A program made the position numbers and the translations under genes. Positions 23,318-30,933 of a DNA stretch of 32,134 nt are shown in pieces. This stretch comes from an uncultured Gammaproteobacteria bacterium (lineage in GTDB: Bacteria > Pseudomonadota > Gammaproteobacteria > Arenicellales > JAANXG01): assembly GCA_947259875.1 (NCBI GenBank), contig CAMYNX010000042.1, positions 1 to 32,134 on the forward strand, read 5' to 3'. Under the pieces are notes generated by a model. That model saw nothing but the letters and a program-made list of their open reading frames with translations. It ran no database searches and was not told the DNA's origin. Each line of letters opens with the position of its first letter. The first letter of the stretch is position 1.

Positions 23318-23463
23318 CTAGCCTGCATATTGCACCAAGGATCCCTGATGATGGCGAAGGGGTCGGGCGGCTGGACGCCGCGCTGGAGTGAAACCCATAG
23401 CTAGCTATGGGTAGAGTGAAGCGCAAGTCCAGACGTTCCAGACCAAGCCAGCGCCGGGATAGG
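23318..23463 (+). repeat. Dispersed modular repeat (copy D)
   Basis: It starts CTAGCCTGCATATTGCACC followed by AAGGATCCCTGATGATGGCG. The left module is shortened: the AGTTCCCC...GGGG block present in B and C is missing, and CGCCGCGCTGGAGTG follows directly. The core is the perfect 18-base palindrome CCCATAGCTAGCTATGGG (23394-23411). The right module GTGAAGCGCAAGTCCAGACG ... GCCAGCGCCGGGATA (23416-23461) closely matches copy B. It lies 29 bases upstream of the PEBP start codon. Confidence 0.72.
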
Positions 23464-23811
23464 CGCAGACTGTCACACGAGATATTGCTCGAATTTCCTC
23501 ATTCAGACAAATCTTTAGTCTCTCTTTACGCCGCCTCGTTGCAATATGCGGGCAAGCTACTGATTTCTACCGCAAGATCAATCGATGCGCCGCGGTATCG
23601 AGGCCCATCTTGAGATTAATTTGTAGCCCACTATTTTATATGTATTTTTTCACCGCAGCAGTGGGCCGGTCATGACCCTGGATAGTAAGGGTGTCGCATC
23701 GATTCAGTGATACTCGCGGGTTACGACGGGTCCAATCTAGGCGTCCCGGTAGGTTTTAGTCACGACATGATTGGCCAAGTCAACCAGTGAACGATCAGCC
23801 AGACGTGAGTT
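23464..23811. other. Gene-free stretch downstream of the decarboxylase gene
   Basis: About 350 bases without a supported gene. A 7-base inverted repeat (GCCCACT at 23626-23632, AGTGGGC at 23660-23666) encloses a T-rich segment; the T run is inside the loop, so it is not a standard terminator. A plus-strand open frame from 23407 is mostly translated repeat. Confidence 0.4.
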
Positions 23812-23946
23812 TTACGCAGCTGCGTCCAACATAGACTTGATCCGCTGATAATCCCTGGCCATCGACTTTGACATCGCAATGGTGCCCGCATTAACGAAAT
23901 TTTCGTGATTGGCGATTACCATATCCGGATCGTATCGATAATTCAC
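23812..23946 (-). pseudogene. Out-of-frame C-terminal end of malonyl-CoA decarboxylase
   Basis: Forty-four codons in another frame than the main decarboxylase gene encode V-N-Y-R-Y-D-P-D ... N-H-E-N-F-V, which fits the conserved C-terminus of the family (compare N-Y-R-Y in the human enzyme, and N-Y-L-Y-D with N-H-E in bacterial ones). It begins exactly where the main frame leaves family similarity, so it is the detached end of the same gene. It ends at a TAA at 23812-23814. Confidence 0.75.
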
Positions 23947-25138
23947 CGTTTGCGAGATGAAACTCAGCGACCGGATCATGCAAGCTTCCGTCTTCACGAC
24001 GTGCCCTAGTCAAATAAGCCAACACCGTCAATCGAAGCGCTTGCCGCAGTTCTTCGTGTTGTTGATTGCGCTCATCGCCCACCGCCGCTAACAAGGCCTC
24101 GATCACATCGTCCAAACCAGTGAGGTCGCGCAAATCATCGGCGAAAGCCCCCAAGACATCGCGTACCAAATTGGAATCAAAAGCAGTCGGCAAGCGTTCA
24201 GTCGCTATGTTTTGCAACGCACTGGAGAATCTGGGAATTGGAGAAAGCGTGGTAAATGTATTAAGTGATGGAAATTCTTGCTGCAACTCGGCTAACACTT
24301 GCTTAATCAAGAAATTCCCAAACGATATACCACGTAATCCCCGCTGAGTATTATTTATTGAATAAAAGATGGCGGTATCTGCTTGTTGCGGCTCTGCAAT
24401 AGGCAAGTTCTGATCAATTAATGGTGGGATAGTTGTTGCAATCCCCTTCATTAGCGCCACCTGCACGAAAATGAGTGGCTCATCCGGTAAGGCTGGATGG
24501 AAAAAAGCGAAACAACGTCGATCCTTTGCTAACCGTCGACGCAGATCGTCCCAGCCCTTTATTTCATGCACTGATTCATACGCTATCAATTTCTCCAATA
24601 TATGCGCAGGACTAGTCCATTCGATGCGTTCGAGCCGCAGAAACCCGCGATTGAACCAGGACTCGAATAGATGTTTCAGATCCGCATCTACAAGTCGTAG
24701 GTGGGGCCGCGCCCGTGCCAAACGGATCAGATCAGCGCGCATACCGACTAATGCCTTTGTTCCGTACGGCGCCATATTCAATTGTCGAAACAGTTCTTGT
24801 CTGGGAGGCTCAACCGCTTGAATTAACTTGATCAAATCATCGTCACGCTCGGTTTCAAAATATCTCTGTGCAGTACCGCTAATTTCACTTGGGTTCGGTC
24901 CGAAGCATGAATATAGCAGCTCGAAAAACTGTATGCGTTCTGCATCGTCCGCGTCTGAATACCGTTGTAAAATATCCCTCGCTATGGCGATTGATGATGC
25001 CTCCCCGTGCCCATCGAGCAGTTTTTGACACCATTCCTCCATTGAATCGCCATCGCTTTTCCCTGCTTGCATGCGCAGCAGTTCACGACCGCGGTCGGCG
25101 ACGGTCTCCATAAGACGGTCCAGCCACTGCGTTCTCAT
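23891..25138 (-). CDS. Malonyl-CoA decarboxylase, C-terminus frameshifted
   Basis: A 415-residue decarboxylase that turns malonyl-CoA into acetyl-CoA and CO2. Visible are the helical N-terminal domain (E-P-P-R-Q-E-L-F-R-Q-L-N), the catalytic GNAT-like domain (F-A-F-F-H-P-A-L-P-D-E-P-L-I-F-V, the F-Y-S-I-N-N-T-Q-R-G-L-R-G-I-S-F-G-N-F-L-I-K segment, L-S-P-I-P-R-F) and the catalytic-His motif D-P-V-A-E-F-H-L-A-N-G. After N-G the frame departs into 17 unrelated residues, while the expected end continues in another frame. About 25 codons (near 74 bases) seem lost at the junction around 23944-23947. The ATG overlaps the dctM stop by one base, so translation is coupled to the TRAP operon. Activity is doubtful if the sequence is correct. 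Confidence 0.85.
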   Translation of the reverse strand: MRTQWLDRLMETVADRGRELLRMQAGKSDGDSMEEWCQKLLDGHGEASSIAIARDILQRYSDADDAERIQFFELLYSCFGPNPSEISGTAQRYFETERDDDLIKLIQAVEPPRQELFRQLNMAPYGTKALVGMRADLIRLARARPHLRLVDADLKHLFESWFNRGFLRLERIEWTSPAHILEKLIAYESVHEIKGWDDLRRRLAKDRRCFAFFHPALPDEPLIFVQVALMKGIATTIPPLIDQNLPIAEPQQADTAIFYSINNTQRGLRGISFGNFLIKQVLAELQQEFPSLNTFTTLSPIPRFSSALQNIATERLPTAFDSNLVRDVLGAFADDLRDLTGLDDVIEALLAAVGDERNQQHEELRQALRLTVLAYLTRARREDGSLHDPVAEFHLANGELSIRSGYGNRQSRKFR

Positions 25139-26454
25139 TATAGTGTTGGTCCCATCAGGTAGTCCGGTAACCACGTGGCGATTTGAGGAAACACGCACAA
25201 AAGTACAATGCCGATGACCATGCAGAGCATAAATGGCAGCGCCCCCCATAGCACTACCGGTAGCTTTACATCAGGAACAATGCCGTTGATGACGTACAAG
25301 TTAAGGCCTACAGGAGGAGTAATCAGGCCTATCTCCATATTGACCGTCAGGACGACGCCGAACCATATCGGATCAAATCCGGCCTGCGTAATGATCGGCA
25401 GGAGCGTCGGCGTGGTCATCAAGATCACCGCCACCGGTGGCAAGAAGAACCCGGCGACAAGCAAAAAGATATTGACGAACAACAACAGTATCCAGCGGTT
25501 CACGTCTAGCGTAGCAATCCACTCAGCGATCCCTTGGGTGATGTACAAGGTCGACATCATGTAGCTGAATAATGCCGCCATCCCGATGATCAGCATCAGC
25601 ATCACGGATTCACGAGTTGCGGTCCTCAAGATCGACCACAACGCAGCCGGCCGCCACACCCTGTAGATCAGCATCACCAACATGATCGCGAAAAAGGCGC
25701 CGACACCGGCTGCCTCCGAAGGCGTCGCAACGCCACCATACAGTGCCCACAACACGAGCACGATGATGATCAGAAACGGGATGACCTTAGGCAAAATGAC
25801 GAATTTTTCTTTTAATGAGAAACTCTTGTCTTCCTCGATAAATCGATAGCCCTTGGAGTAGGCGTATATCCACGCCCAGGCCATAAACAACAACGTCAGC
25901 ATCATGCCAGGCAGCAAACCGGCGATGAACAACCGGCCGATAGACGTCTCGGTCGAGATGCCATAGACAATCATGGTGATACTGGGGGGAATCAGAATCC
26001 CGAGTGTGCCACCGGCGGCAATGGCCCCCGTCGCCAGTCCTGCGGGGTACCCGCGCTTGCGCAGCTCGGGAATCCCCATTTTCCCAATCGCCGCGCAGGT
26101 CGCCGGTGACGAGCCGGTCAATGCCGCAAACACGCCACATGCTCCGATATTGGAGATCAGCAATCCTCCCGGTACCCGATACAACCAACGGTCCAGGGCT
26201 TCATAGAGATCCGCACCGGCCCGGGATGCGGCCACCGCGGCGCCCATCAGCAGGAACATGGGGATGGACAACAACGCGAATTCATCCAGACCGCCAAATA
26301 AGGTCTCGGCTATGACATTGAAACTGCTGGGGCCGTCGACAATCAACAGAAACAGAATCGCCACCGATCCCAGCGCAAAGGCCACTGGCATACCGGTGAT
26401 CAAGAATAGTATTAACGCGCCCGCCGCCAGTACTCCCCAGGCCAATTCGGACAT
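25138..26454 (-). CDS. dctM: TRAP transporter large permease (DctM/MatM-like)
   Basis: A 438-residue inner-membrane protein with about 12-13 helices and DctM family patterns: G-M-P-V-A-F-A-L-G, L-L-S-I-P-M-F-L-L-M-G, the scissors-motif region G-A-C-G-V-F-A-A-L-T-G-S-S-P-A-T-C-A-A-I-G, G-G-T-L-G-I-L-I-P-P-S, and E-I-G-L-I-T-P-P-V-G-L-N-L. It couples Na+ entry to solute uptake. The start overlaps the dctQ stop by one base, and its own stop overlaps the decarboxylase start. Linkage to malonyl-CoA decarboxylase suggests malonate as substrate, as in the rhizobial matPQM system. That is inference from context. Confidence 0.92.
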   Translation of the reverse strand: MSELAWGVLAAGALILFLITGMPVAFALGSVAILFLLIVDGPSSFNVIAETLFGGLDEFALLSIPMFLLMGAAVAASRAGADLYEALDRWLYRVPGGLLISNIGACGVFAALTGSSPATCAAIGKMGIPELRKRGYPAGLATGAIAAGGTLGILIPPSITMIVYGISTETSIGRLFIAGLLPGMMLTLLFMAWAWIYAYSKGYRFIEEDKSFSLKEKFVILPKVIPFLIIIVLVLWALYGGVATPSEAAGVGAFFAIMLVMLIYRVWRPAALWSILRTATRESVMLMLIIGMAALFSYMMSTLYITQGIAEWIATLDVNRWILLLFVNIFLLVAGFFLPPVAVILMTTPTLLPIITQAGFDPIWFGVVLTVNMEIGLITPPVGLNLYVINGIVPDVKLPVVLWGALPFMLCMVIGIVLLCVFPQIATWLPDYLMGPTL

Positions 26455-26966
26455 CAGGGCCCTTCCTCGATCCCGAACGGAGTATCGCGTCCGGACACCA
26501 AGTTAATAATATCGACCAGGTATTGCAGCGACAGGATGCCGAAACCGACAGGCATCGCCAGATAGGGTATCCACAACCGCACTTCCCAAATGGTATCCGA
26601 CAACCAGTCACTGTCCCAGGACTCCAGCCACAACTCATATCCCAACCAAGCAATCAGCACACAAAAAACAAAAGCGAACGCATAGGCCAGGAGCGCCAGA
26701 TAAAACCTGGGCCGGGAAGCGAGATACATCGGCACTAACTCGACATTGACGTGACCCCGAGTCAACAACACGTAGGGGCTGCCCACGAACGTGGCCGCAA
26801 TCAACAGATAAGTCACGAACTCGGTTTGCCAGTAAGATGATTCCTGCAACACGTAGCGGACCCAAACCATGTGGCACACAACGGCTACGGAAACCAGGAT
26901 CATAACCGCTGCAATGACCCCGCAAACCTTGGACAGGAACTCGACACCCTTTGCAAAGCGTTTCAT
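26454..26966 (-). CDS. dctQ: TRAP transporter small permease (DctQ/MatQ-like)
   Basis: A 170-residue protein with four hydrophobic helices (about 13-36, 47-66, 88-108, 133-152), as expected for the DctQ subunit that joins DctM in the membrane. The motif Y-W-Q-T-E-F-V-T-Y-L-L-I and the later H-V-N-V-E-L-V follow the family pattern. It has AGGA close to the ATG. It ends overlapping dctM. It lies 80 bases after dctP, with a strong hairpin in the gap. Confidence 0.88.
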   Translation of the reverse strand: MKRFAKGVEFLSKVCGVIAAVMILVSVAVVCHMVWVRYVLQESSYWQTEFVTYLLIAATFVGSPYVLLTRGHVNVELVPMYLASRPRFYLALLAYAFAFVFCVLIAWLGYELWLESWDSDWLSDTIWEVRLWIPYLAMPVGFGILSLQYLVDIINLVSGRDTPFGIEEGP

Positions 26967-26991
26967 CGTCCTAATCTACACGCATGTCAGA

Positions 26992-27025
26992 AGCGGACTG
27001 CCAATACAAAGATCGGCAGTCCGCT
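26992..27025 (-). promoter_or_regulatory. Intercistronic hairpin between dctP and dctQ
   Basis: AGCGGACTGCC (26992-27002) and GGCAGTCCGCT (27015-27025) form a perfect 11-base stem with a 12-base loop, in the gap after the dctP stop. No T run follows in the reading direction, so it is more likely a 3' stabilising or partial-attenuation structure that lets the binding protein be made in excess over the permease. Confidence 0.75.
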
Positions 27026-27046
27026 CACATCCCGTTGATGCACGTT

Positions 27047-28054
27047 TTAATCGACCGACAAAGCCAAGTCCAGCAGTTCGCGGCCGCCCTTAACCTTGTC
27101 CGCAAACGCCTTGTACGAGCTCGTGTTGGCAATATCACGCCACATCTTGGCTTGCTCGGCGGTCATGGTGACCACCTTCACGCCCGCTTTTTTATAGACA
27201 TCGACGAGACGATCGTCGGTCTTCTTGGCTTCCACAAAGGCATACTCCTCTGCCTTTTTCGCCGCCTTCATGAGCGCGTCCTGTTGTGTGGAATTCAGCT
27301 TATTAAAGCTCTTGATGGACATCAATATCGGTTCGTACATCACCCACAAGGCATGGTCGCCCGGGGCGGTGAGACACTTGACCTGTTCATAGAGACGATA
27401 GGAGACGAAGCTGGCCGAGCTGGTGTTGGCGGCGTTCAACACACCGGTCTGCAAAGCAGTATAGATCTCGGAACTGGGCATCGACGCAATCGAAGCTCCA
27501 GCCGCTGCCAGCATCTGTTCAAATGCCTTGCCAGCGGCGCGAAATTGCTGACCTTTCACGTCCTTCGGCTCTAAGATACAAGCCTCTTTCGACGCAAAAC
27601 CACCGGCTAGCCAAGTATCCGCCAACACCATTACGCCGGCGTCATTCATGATTTTCTTGATTCGGTTCATGAATTCCGAATTGTTCAGGCGTTTGGCGTG
27701 ATCATGGTTCTTAACCAGTCCCGGCATTAGTGTCAGATTGAACTCAGGATGTTTGCCGCCGGCATAAGCCAATGGAAACGCGCTGATATCAAGGTTACCC
27801 CGGGTCATCGCGGTCCATTGTTCCTTTGGTTTGAACAGGGATTTGCCGGGATAGACCTTAATGTCGATACCGACACCCGCGTTTTTTGTATCCCGCGCGA
27901 TGAGTTGTACCATTTCGTCGCGAATATCGCCCTTGCCGCCGGGCCACTGATGGGACGCCCGCATTTGCACATCTGCCGCCACTGCGGCTGTAGGCGCCGC
28001 CAGGCATAACGCACCCAGTGCCGCGGCCAGGGTCGAAAACATCAACTTTCTCAT
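27047..28054 (-). CDS. dctP: TRAP transporter solute-binding protein (DctP family)
   Basis: A 335-residue periplasmic protein: signal peptide (about 1-27, ending A-V-A-A), then a DctP fold with V-Q-M-R-A-S-H-Q-W-P-G-G, the conserved G-Q-Q-F-R-A-A-G-K-A-F-E segment that carries the carboxylate-binding Arg, and Y-T-A-L-Q-T-G-V-L-N-A-A-N. It captures a carboxylate for the DctQM permease. GGAGG about eight bases before the ATG fixes the start. It is first in the operon dctP-dctQ-dctM-decarboxylase. Malonate or a related acid is suggested by that linkage only. Confidence 0.92.
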   Translation of the reverse strand: MRKLMFSTLAAALGALCLAAPTAAVAADVQMRASHQWPGGKGDIRDEMVQLIARDTKNAGVGIDIKVYPGKSLFKPKEQWTAMTRGNLDISAFPLAYAGGKHPEFNLTLMPGLVKNHDHAKRLNNSEFMNRIKKIMNDAGVMVLADTWLAGGFASKEACILEPKDVKGQQFRAAGKAFEQMLAAAGASIASMPSSEIYTALQTGVLNAANTSSASFVSYRLYEQVKCLTAPGDHALWVMYEPILMSIKSFNKLNSTQQDALMKAAKKAEEYAFVEAKKTDDRLVDVYKKAGVKVVTMTAEQAKMWRDIANTSSYKAFADKVKGGRELLDLALSVD

Positions 28055-28469
28055 CTCTAATCCTCCAATCGGTTATGTATAACTATTGCGAACCGGGCAT
28101 TCTAAAGCAGAATCGGCCATTTACCGAAATTCGATAGGCGTGCTATCCAGCTTTTTACCACTTTGGGCCAATCTTCCGAGGATCTCCGAACGCCAGCTAA
28201 CTCTTACCCAATCAAGCCCACGCCGATATAAGCCCTGTGTCGTGAGGTATCTCGATGATTGATACGCACCCACCGCTGATTAGCGGCGCATCAGCTCCGT
28301 CATGAAAACTTTATTTATACCAACGATTTCATCGGCCCATTTCGGTCGATGACACCGTTGTTGGTAATCGTTATTATTGCAAGCGCGGCGTGCGTCGCGA
28401 AAATCACTGCTTGTTGCTTGGCGCAGTTAGCTAATCTAACGAGTGACAACAACCTGGAGAACGACCGCT
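28055..28469. other. Divergent intergenic region between dctP and the malonyltransferase gene
   Basis: About 415 bases without a supported gene. It should hold the promoters of both the TRAP operon and the malonyltransferase gene. On the dctP side, TTCGGT and TAGAAT lie 18 bases apart (minus strand, about 28095-28125), a plausible sigma-70-like pair. No clear operator was identified. Confidence 0.4.
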
Positions 28470-29456
28470 ATGTCCGCCGACGACCATCGCGTTATGTATG
28501 TCTTTCCCGGTCAGGGGTCTCAGTACATAGGGATGGGAAGCGACCTCTGTCGAGACCACTCGTCGGCCAGACGTATATACGATCAAGCGAGCGAAGTACT
28601 GGGCTACGATATGGCCAGCATTTCTTTTGAGGACCCCGACAAACAGCTTGATCTCACGCGATTTACGCAACCAGCGCTACTCACGCACCAGATCGCATGT
28701 CTCGAGGTCTACCGGGAACTAGCGGAGCATAATCCCGTTCCTGTCGCGGCGGCGGGCCACAGCCTTGGGGAATATACGGCACTGGTCGTTGCCGAAGCCC
28801 TTAGCTTTGAGAATGCCCTGCTTCTGGTACAAAAACGCGGGGAATTGATGGGGGAATATGGAGAAGGCGGGATGCTCGCGATGGCACTCGACCTCGACTC
28901 CGCACGCCCCTTGGCTGACAAGCACTACTGTGGAATCGGGAGTCACAACCTGCCCGAACAAACCGTGGTTGGCGGGATAGGCGAGGATTTGGATGCGCTG
29001 GCGAAGGAGGCTGCGCAACTGTATCCCCGCCGGCGTTCGGTGCCATTGAAAACAGAAGGCGCTTTCCACACCTATTTTATGGTTACCGCCGCACGGCACT
29101 TCAGGCCGGTATTGGAAGCTACCGATATTGCTGCCCCGAAGATGCGGGTGTTGTCCAACTACACGGGTGACTACCACGATGCCGACGCGGCGAGTATTAA
29201 ATCACGATTATTCTTTCAGCTGTTCAACACGGTGAATTGGGTTGGCTGCTTGCACACAGCGATCAGCGACGACATCAATACGTTTGTCGAGTTCGGAGGA
29301 GGCATCGGCCGTTCCGACACGCCCGATGGGATGCGCCCGAACTTGGAGAGTATTCTAAAAAAGACATGTCGCATCTCCAACCACGAGGCGTTGTACTTGC
29401 CGGCGATAAACTGCAAGACCATAGACAAGACCGCACGTCTTTTTAGTGACACTTGA
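28470..29456 (+). CDS. Malonyltransferase, FabD-like (ACP S-malonyltransferase)
   Basis: A 328-residue acyltransferase. Visible are the N-terminal Y-V-F-P-G-Q-G-S-Q-Y-I-G-M-G, the nucleophile motif G-H-S-L-G-E-Y, the malonate-binding Arg segment V-Q-K-R-G-E-L-M, a catalytic-His candidate in E-G-A-F-H-T-Y-F-M and G-S-H-N-L-P-E-Q-T-V-V-G-G. FabD transfers malonyl from CoA to acyl carrier protein. This copy is outside a fatty-acid-synthesis cluster and sits beside the malonate-type operon and methylmalonyl-CoA genes, so it may serve another carrier or a polyketide-like system. GGAG about ten bases before the ATG sets the start. Acyl specificity cannot be read from sequence here. Confidence 0.82.
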   Translation: MSADDHRVMYVFPGQGSQYIGMGSDLCRDHSSARRIYDQASEVLGYDMASISFEDPDKQLDLTRFTQPALLTHQIACLEVYRELAEHNPVPVAAAGHSLGEYTALVVAEALSFENALLLVQKRGELMGEYGEGGMLAMALDLDSARPLADKHYCGIGSHNLPEQTVVGGIGEDLDALAKEAAQLYPRRRSVPLKTEGAFHTYFMVTAARHFRPVLEATDIAAPKMRVLSNYTGDYHDADAASIKSRLFFQLFNTVNWVGCLHTAISDDINTFVEFGGGIGRSDTPDGMRPNLESILKKTCRISNHEALYLPAINCKTIDKTARLFSDT

Positions 29457-29563
29457 GGCGTCGGTCCGACTTTGCAACAGGATTGGCGATGACATTCCAC
29501 AATCCCCGTCACATAACCCAAATCTCAAGACCACCTTCTCACGTGTCCGGCCTTACCCAGCTA

Positions 29564-29887
29564 TCATACCTGCTCCAGCTCTATCAAGGTGCCGCAAAAA
29601 TCCTTGGGATGTAGAAACAACACCGGTTTGTTGTGCGCACCGATCTTGGGGTTGGCGTCACCGAGCTTGGGATTCCGGCTCAAGAATTTTGCAATAGGTG
29701 AATCGTCGCCCAGCGGATGCAGCAACTCGATTTTGGTATTTGCAAGTTCTACAAACACAGTGGTTACACCGTGTTCGGGCATATCCACCGGTTCGGATAC
29801 TTCCGCCCCCAGCGTATCACGATAAACCGCACTACCGACCGCCAGATCCGGCACAACAATAGCAACGTGGTTCAATCTACTAATCAT
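29564..29887 (-). CDS. mce: Methylmalonyl-CoA epimerase, internally deleted
   Basis: A 107-residue VOC-fold protein matching methylmalonyl-CoA epimerase, which interconverts the (S) and (R) forms. The first half is canonical: L-N-H-V-A-I-V-V-P-D-L, G-V-T-T-V-F-V-E-L-A-N-T-K-I-E-L-L-H-P-L-G and S-P-I-A-K-F-L. The end is canonical too: P-K-I-G-A-H-N-K-P-V-L-F-L-H-P-K-D-F and L-I-E-L-E. The block normally between them (G-G-I-H-H-x-C-Y-E-V-D-D-I ... G-A-R-V), about 28 residues, is absent, and with it one metal-binding His; normal length is near 134. The junction is near 29666. It lies 49 bases after meaB on the same strand. It is probably inactive if the sequence is right. Confidence 0.85.
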   Translation of the reverse strand: MISRLNHVAIVVPDLAVGSAVYRDTLGAEVSEPVDMPEHGVTTVFVELANTKIELLHPLGDDSPIAKFLSRNPKLGDANPKIGAHNKPVLFLHPKDFCGTLIELEQV

Positions 29888-29936
29888 CAGGGGCCCCCGT
29901 ATTCAATTTGTCGATGGGCGTCGAGTGATAATCGCG

Positions 29937-30923
29937 TCATGCCTTCGCCTTGGCCCTCAGAAATATATCGATCAATTGCTCTGCTGCCACCGTTGGTGGA
30001 ACACGACCGTCGGTAACAGCATCTTCCAAGTCTCGAACGCGCGATTTGACCCCCGAATGTTCCTCGAGCTGGTCTCTCAGGCTCGCGGCGGTCTCGGCCC
30101 ACATCCAGGCACGTGACTGTGCGGCGCGCCGGGCTGTGATTTCTTCGCCCGCGGACAAGGCGTCGCGATAGCGTAACACCGTCTGCCATACCTCGACGAT
30201 ACCATCACCCTGAAGGGCGGAACAGGTGTTAACCGACACCCGCCAACTCGGGGACCGCGGGGTAAGAAATTGTAGCGCATTGGAGTAATCGGCGACCGAA
30301 CGCTTCGCCGCAGCCGCTAACCCGCCGTCCGCCTTGTTCACCAGGACAATGTCTGCTAATTCCAGATTGCCGCGTTTGATCCCCTGCAGTTCATCGCCAC
30401 CGCCAGGTAACAACATCAAGATAAAGACGTCAGTCATCTCCGCCACTGCAGTCTCGGACTGACCGACACCGACCGTTTCGACGATGATCACGTCGAAACC
30501 GGCCGCCTCACAGATCAAGATAGACTCGCGGGTGCGCCGGGTAACCCCGCCGAGCGTCTGGCCGGCTGGAGAAGGCCGGATGAAGGCACGGCGGCGGCGG
30601 CCAAGTCTCTCCATGCGCGTCTTGTCTCCCAATATCGAGCCACCGCTCACGGCAGAAGATGGGTCTACCGCCAGTACCGCCACCTCGTGTCCCTGGTCGA
30701 TAACGTGATTGCCCATGGCCTCGATAAAAGTGGATTTGCCCACCCCGGGTACTCCGGATATACCGATACGAATCGAATTTCCGGTGTATGGCATGAGCCG
30801 CTCCAGTAACTTTGCTGCTGCAGCGCGGTGATCCATTCGCGTGGATTCGATCAGGGTTATCGCGCGCGCAAGCGCCCGCCGATCACTGCTGCGAACGGCA
30901 TCGGCAAGTGTGTCGAGGTCCAC
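29937..30923 (-). CDS. meaB: MeaB-type GTPase, methylmalonyl-CoA mutase chaperone
   Basis: A 328-residue G3E-type P-loop GTPase of the MeaB/ArgK family. It shows the Walker A motif G-V-P-G-V-G-K-S-T, the stretch A-V-L-A-V-D-P-S-S, G-D-K-T-R-M-E-R-L, the Walker B region V-E-T-V-G-V-G-Q-S-E and the specificity motif V-N-K-A-D-G. It protects and reloads adenosylcobalamin-dependent methylmalonyl-CoA mutase. The start is taken as GTG at 30921-30923, 10 bases after the carboxylase stop; an open frame further upstream overlaps the carboxylase gene and has no family similarity. The mutase gene is not in the window. It forms an operon with the carboxylase and epimerase genes. Confidence 0.9.
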   Translation of the reverse strand: MDLDTLADAVRSSDRRALARAITLIESTRMDHRAAAAKLLERLMPYTGNSIRIGISGVPGVGKSTFIEAMGNHVIDQGHEVAVLAVDPSSAVSGGSILGDKTRMERLGRRRRAFIRPSPAGQTLGGVTRRTRESILICEAAGFDVIIVETVGVGQSETAVAEMTDVFILMLLPGGGDELQGIKRGNLELADIVLVNKADGGLAAAAKRSVADYSNALQFLTPRSPSWRVSVNTCSALQGDGIVEVWQTVLRYRDALSAGEEITARRAAQSRAWMWAETAASLRDQLEEHSGVKSRVRDLEDAVTDGRVPPTVAAEQLIDIFLRAKAKA

Positions 30924-30933
30924 GGATGCAGTC

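Noticed and set aside
23407-23613. Plus-strand open frame beginning V-K-R-K-S-R-R-S-R
   Set aside because: Its first part is the right module of repeat copy D, which also reads as a similar basic peptide over copy B.
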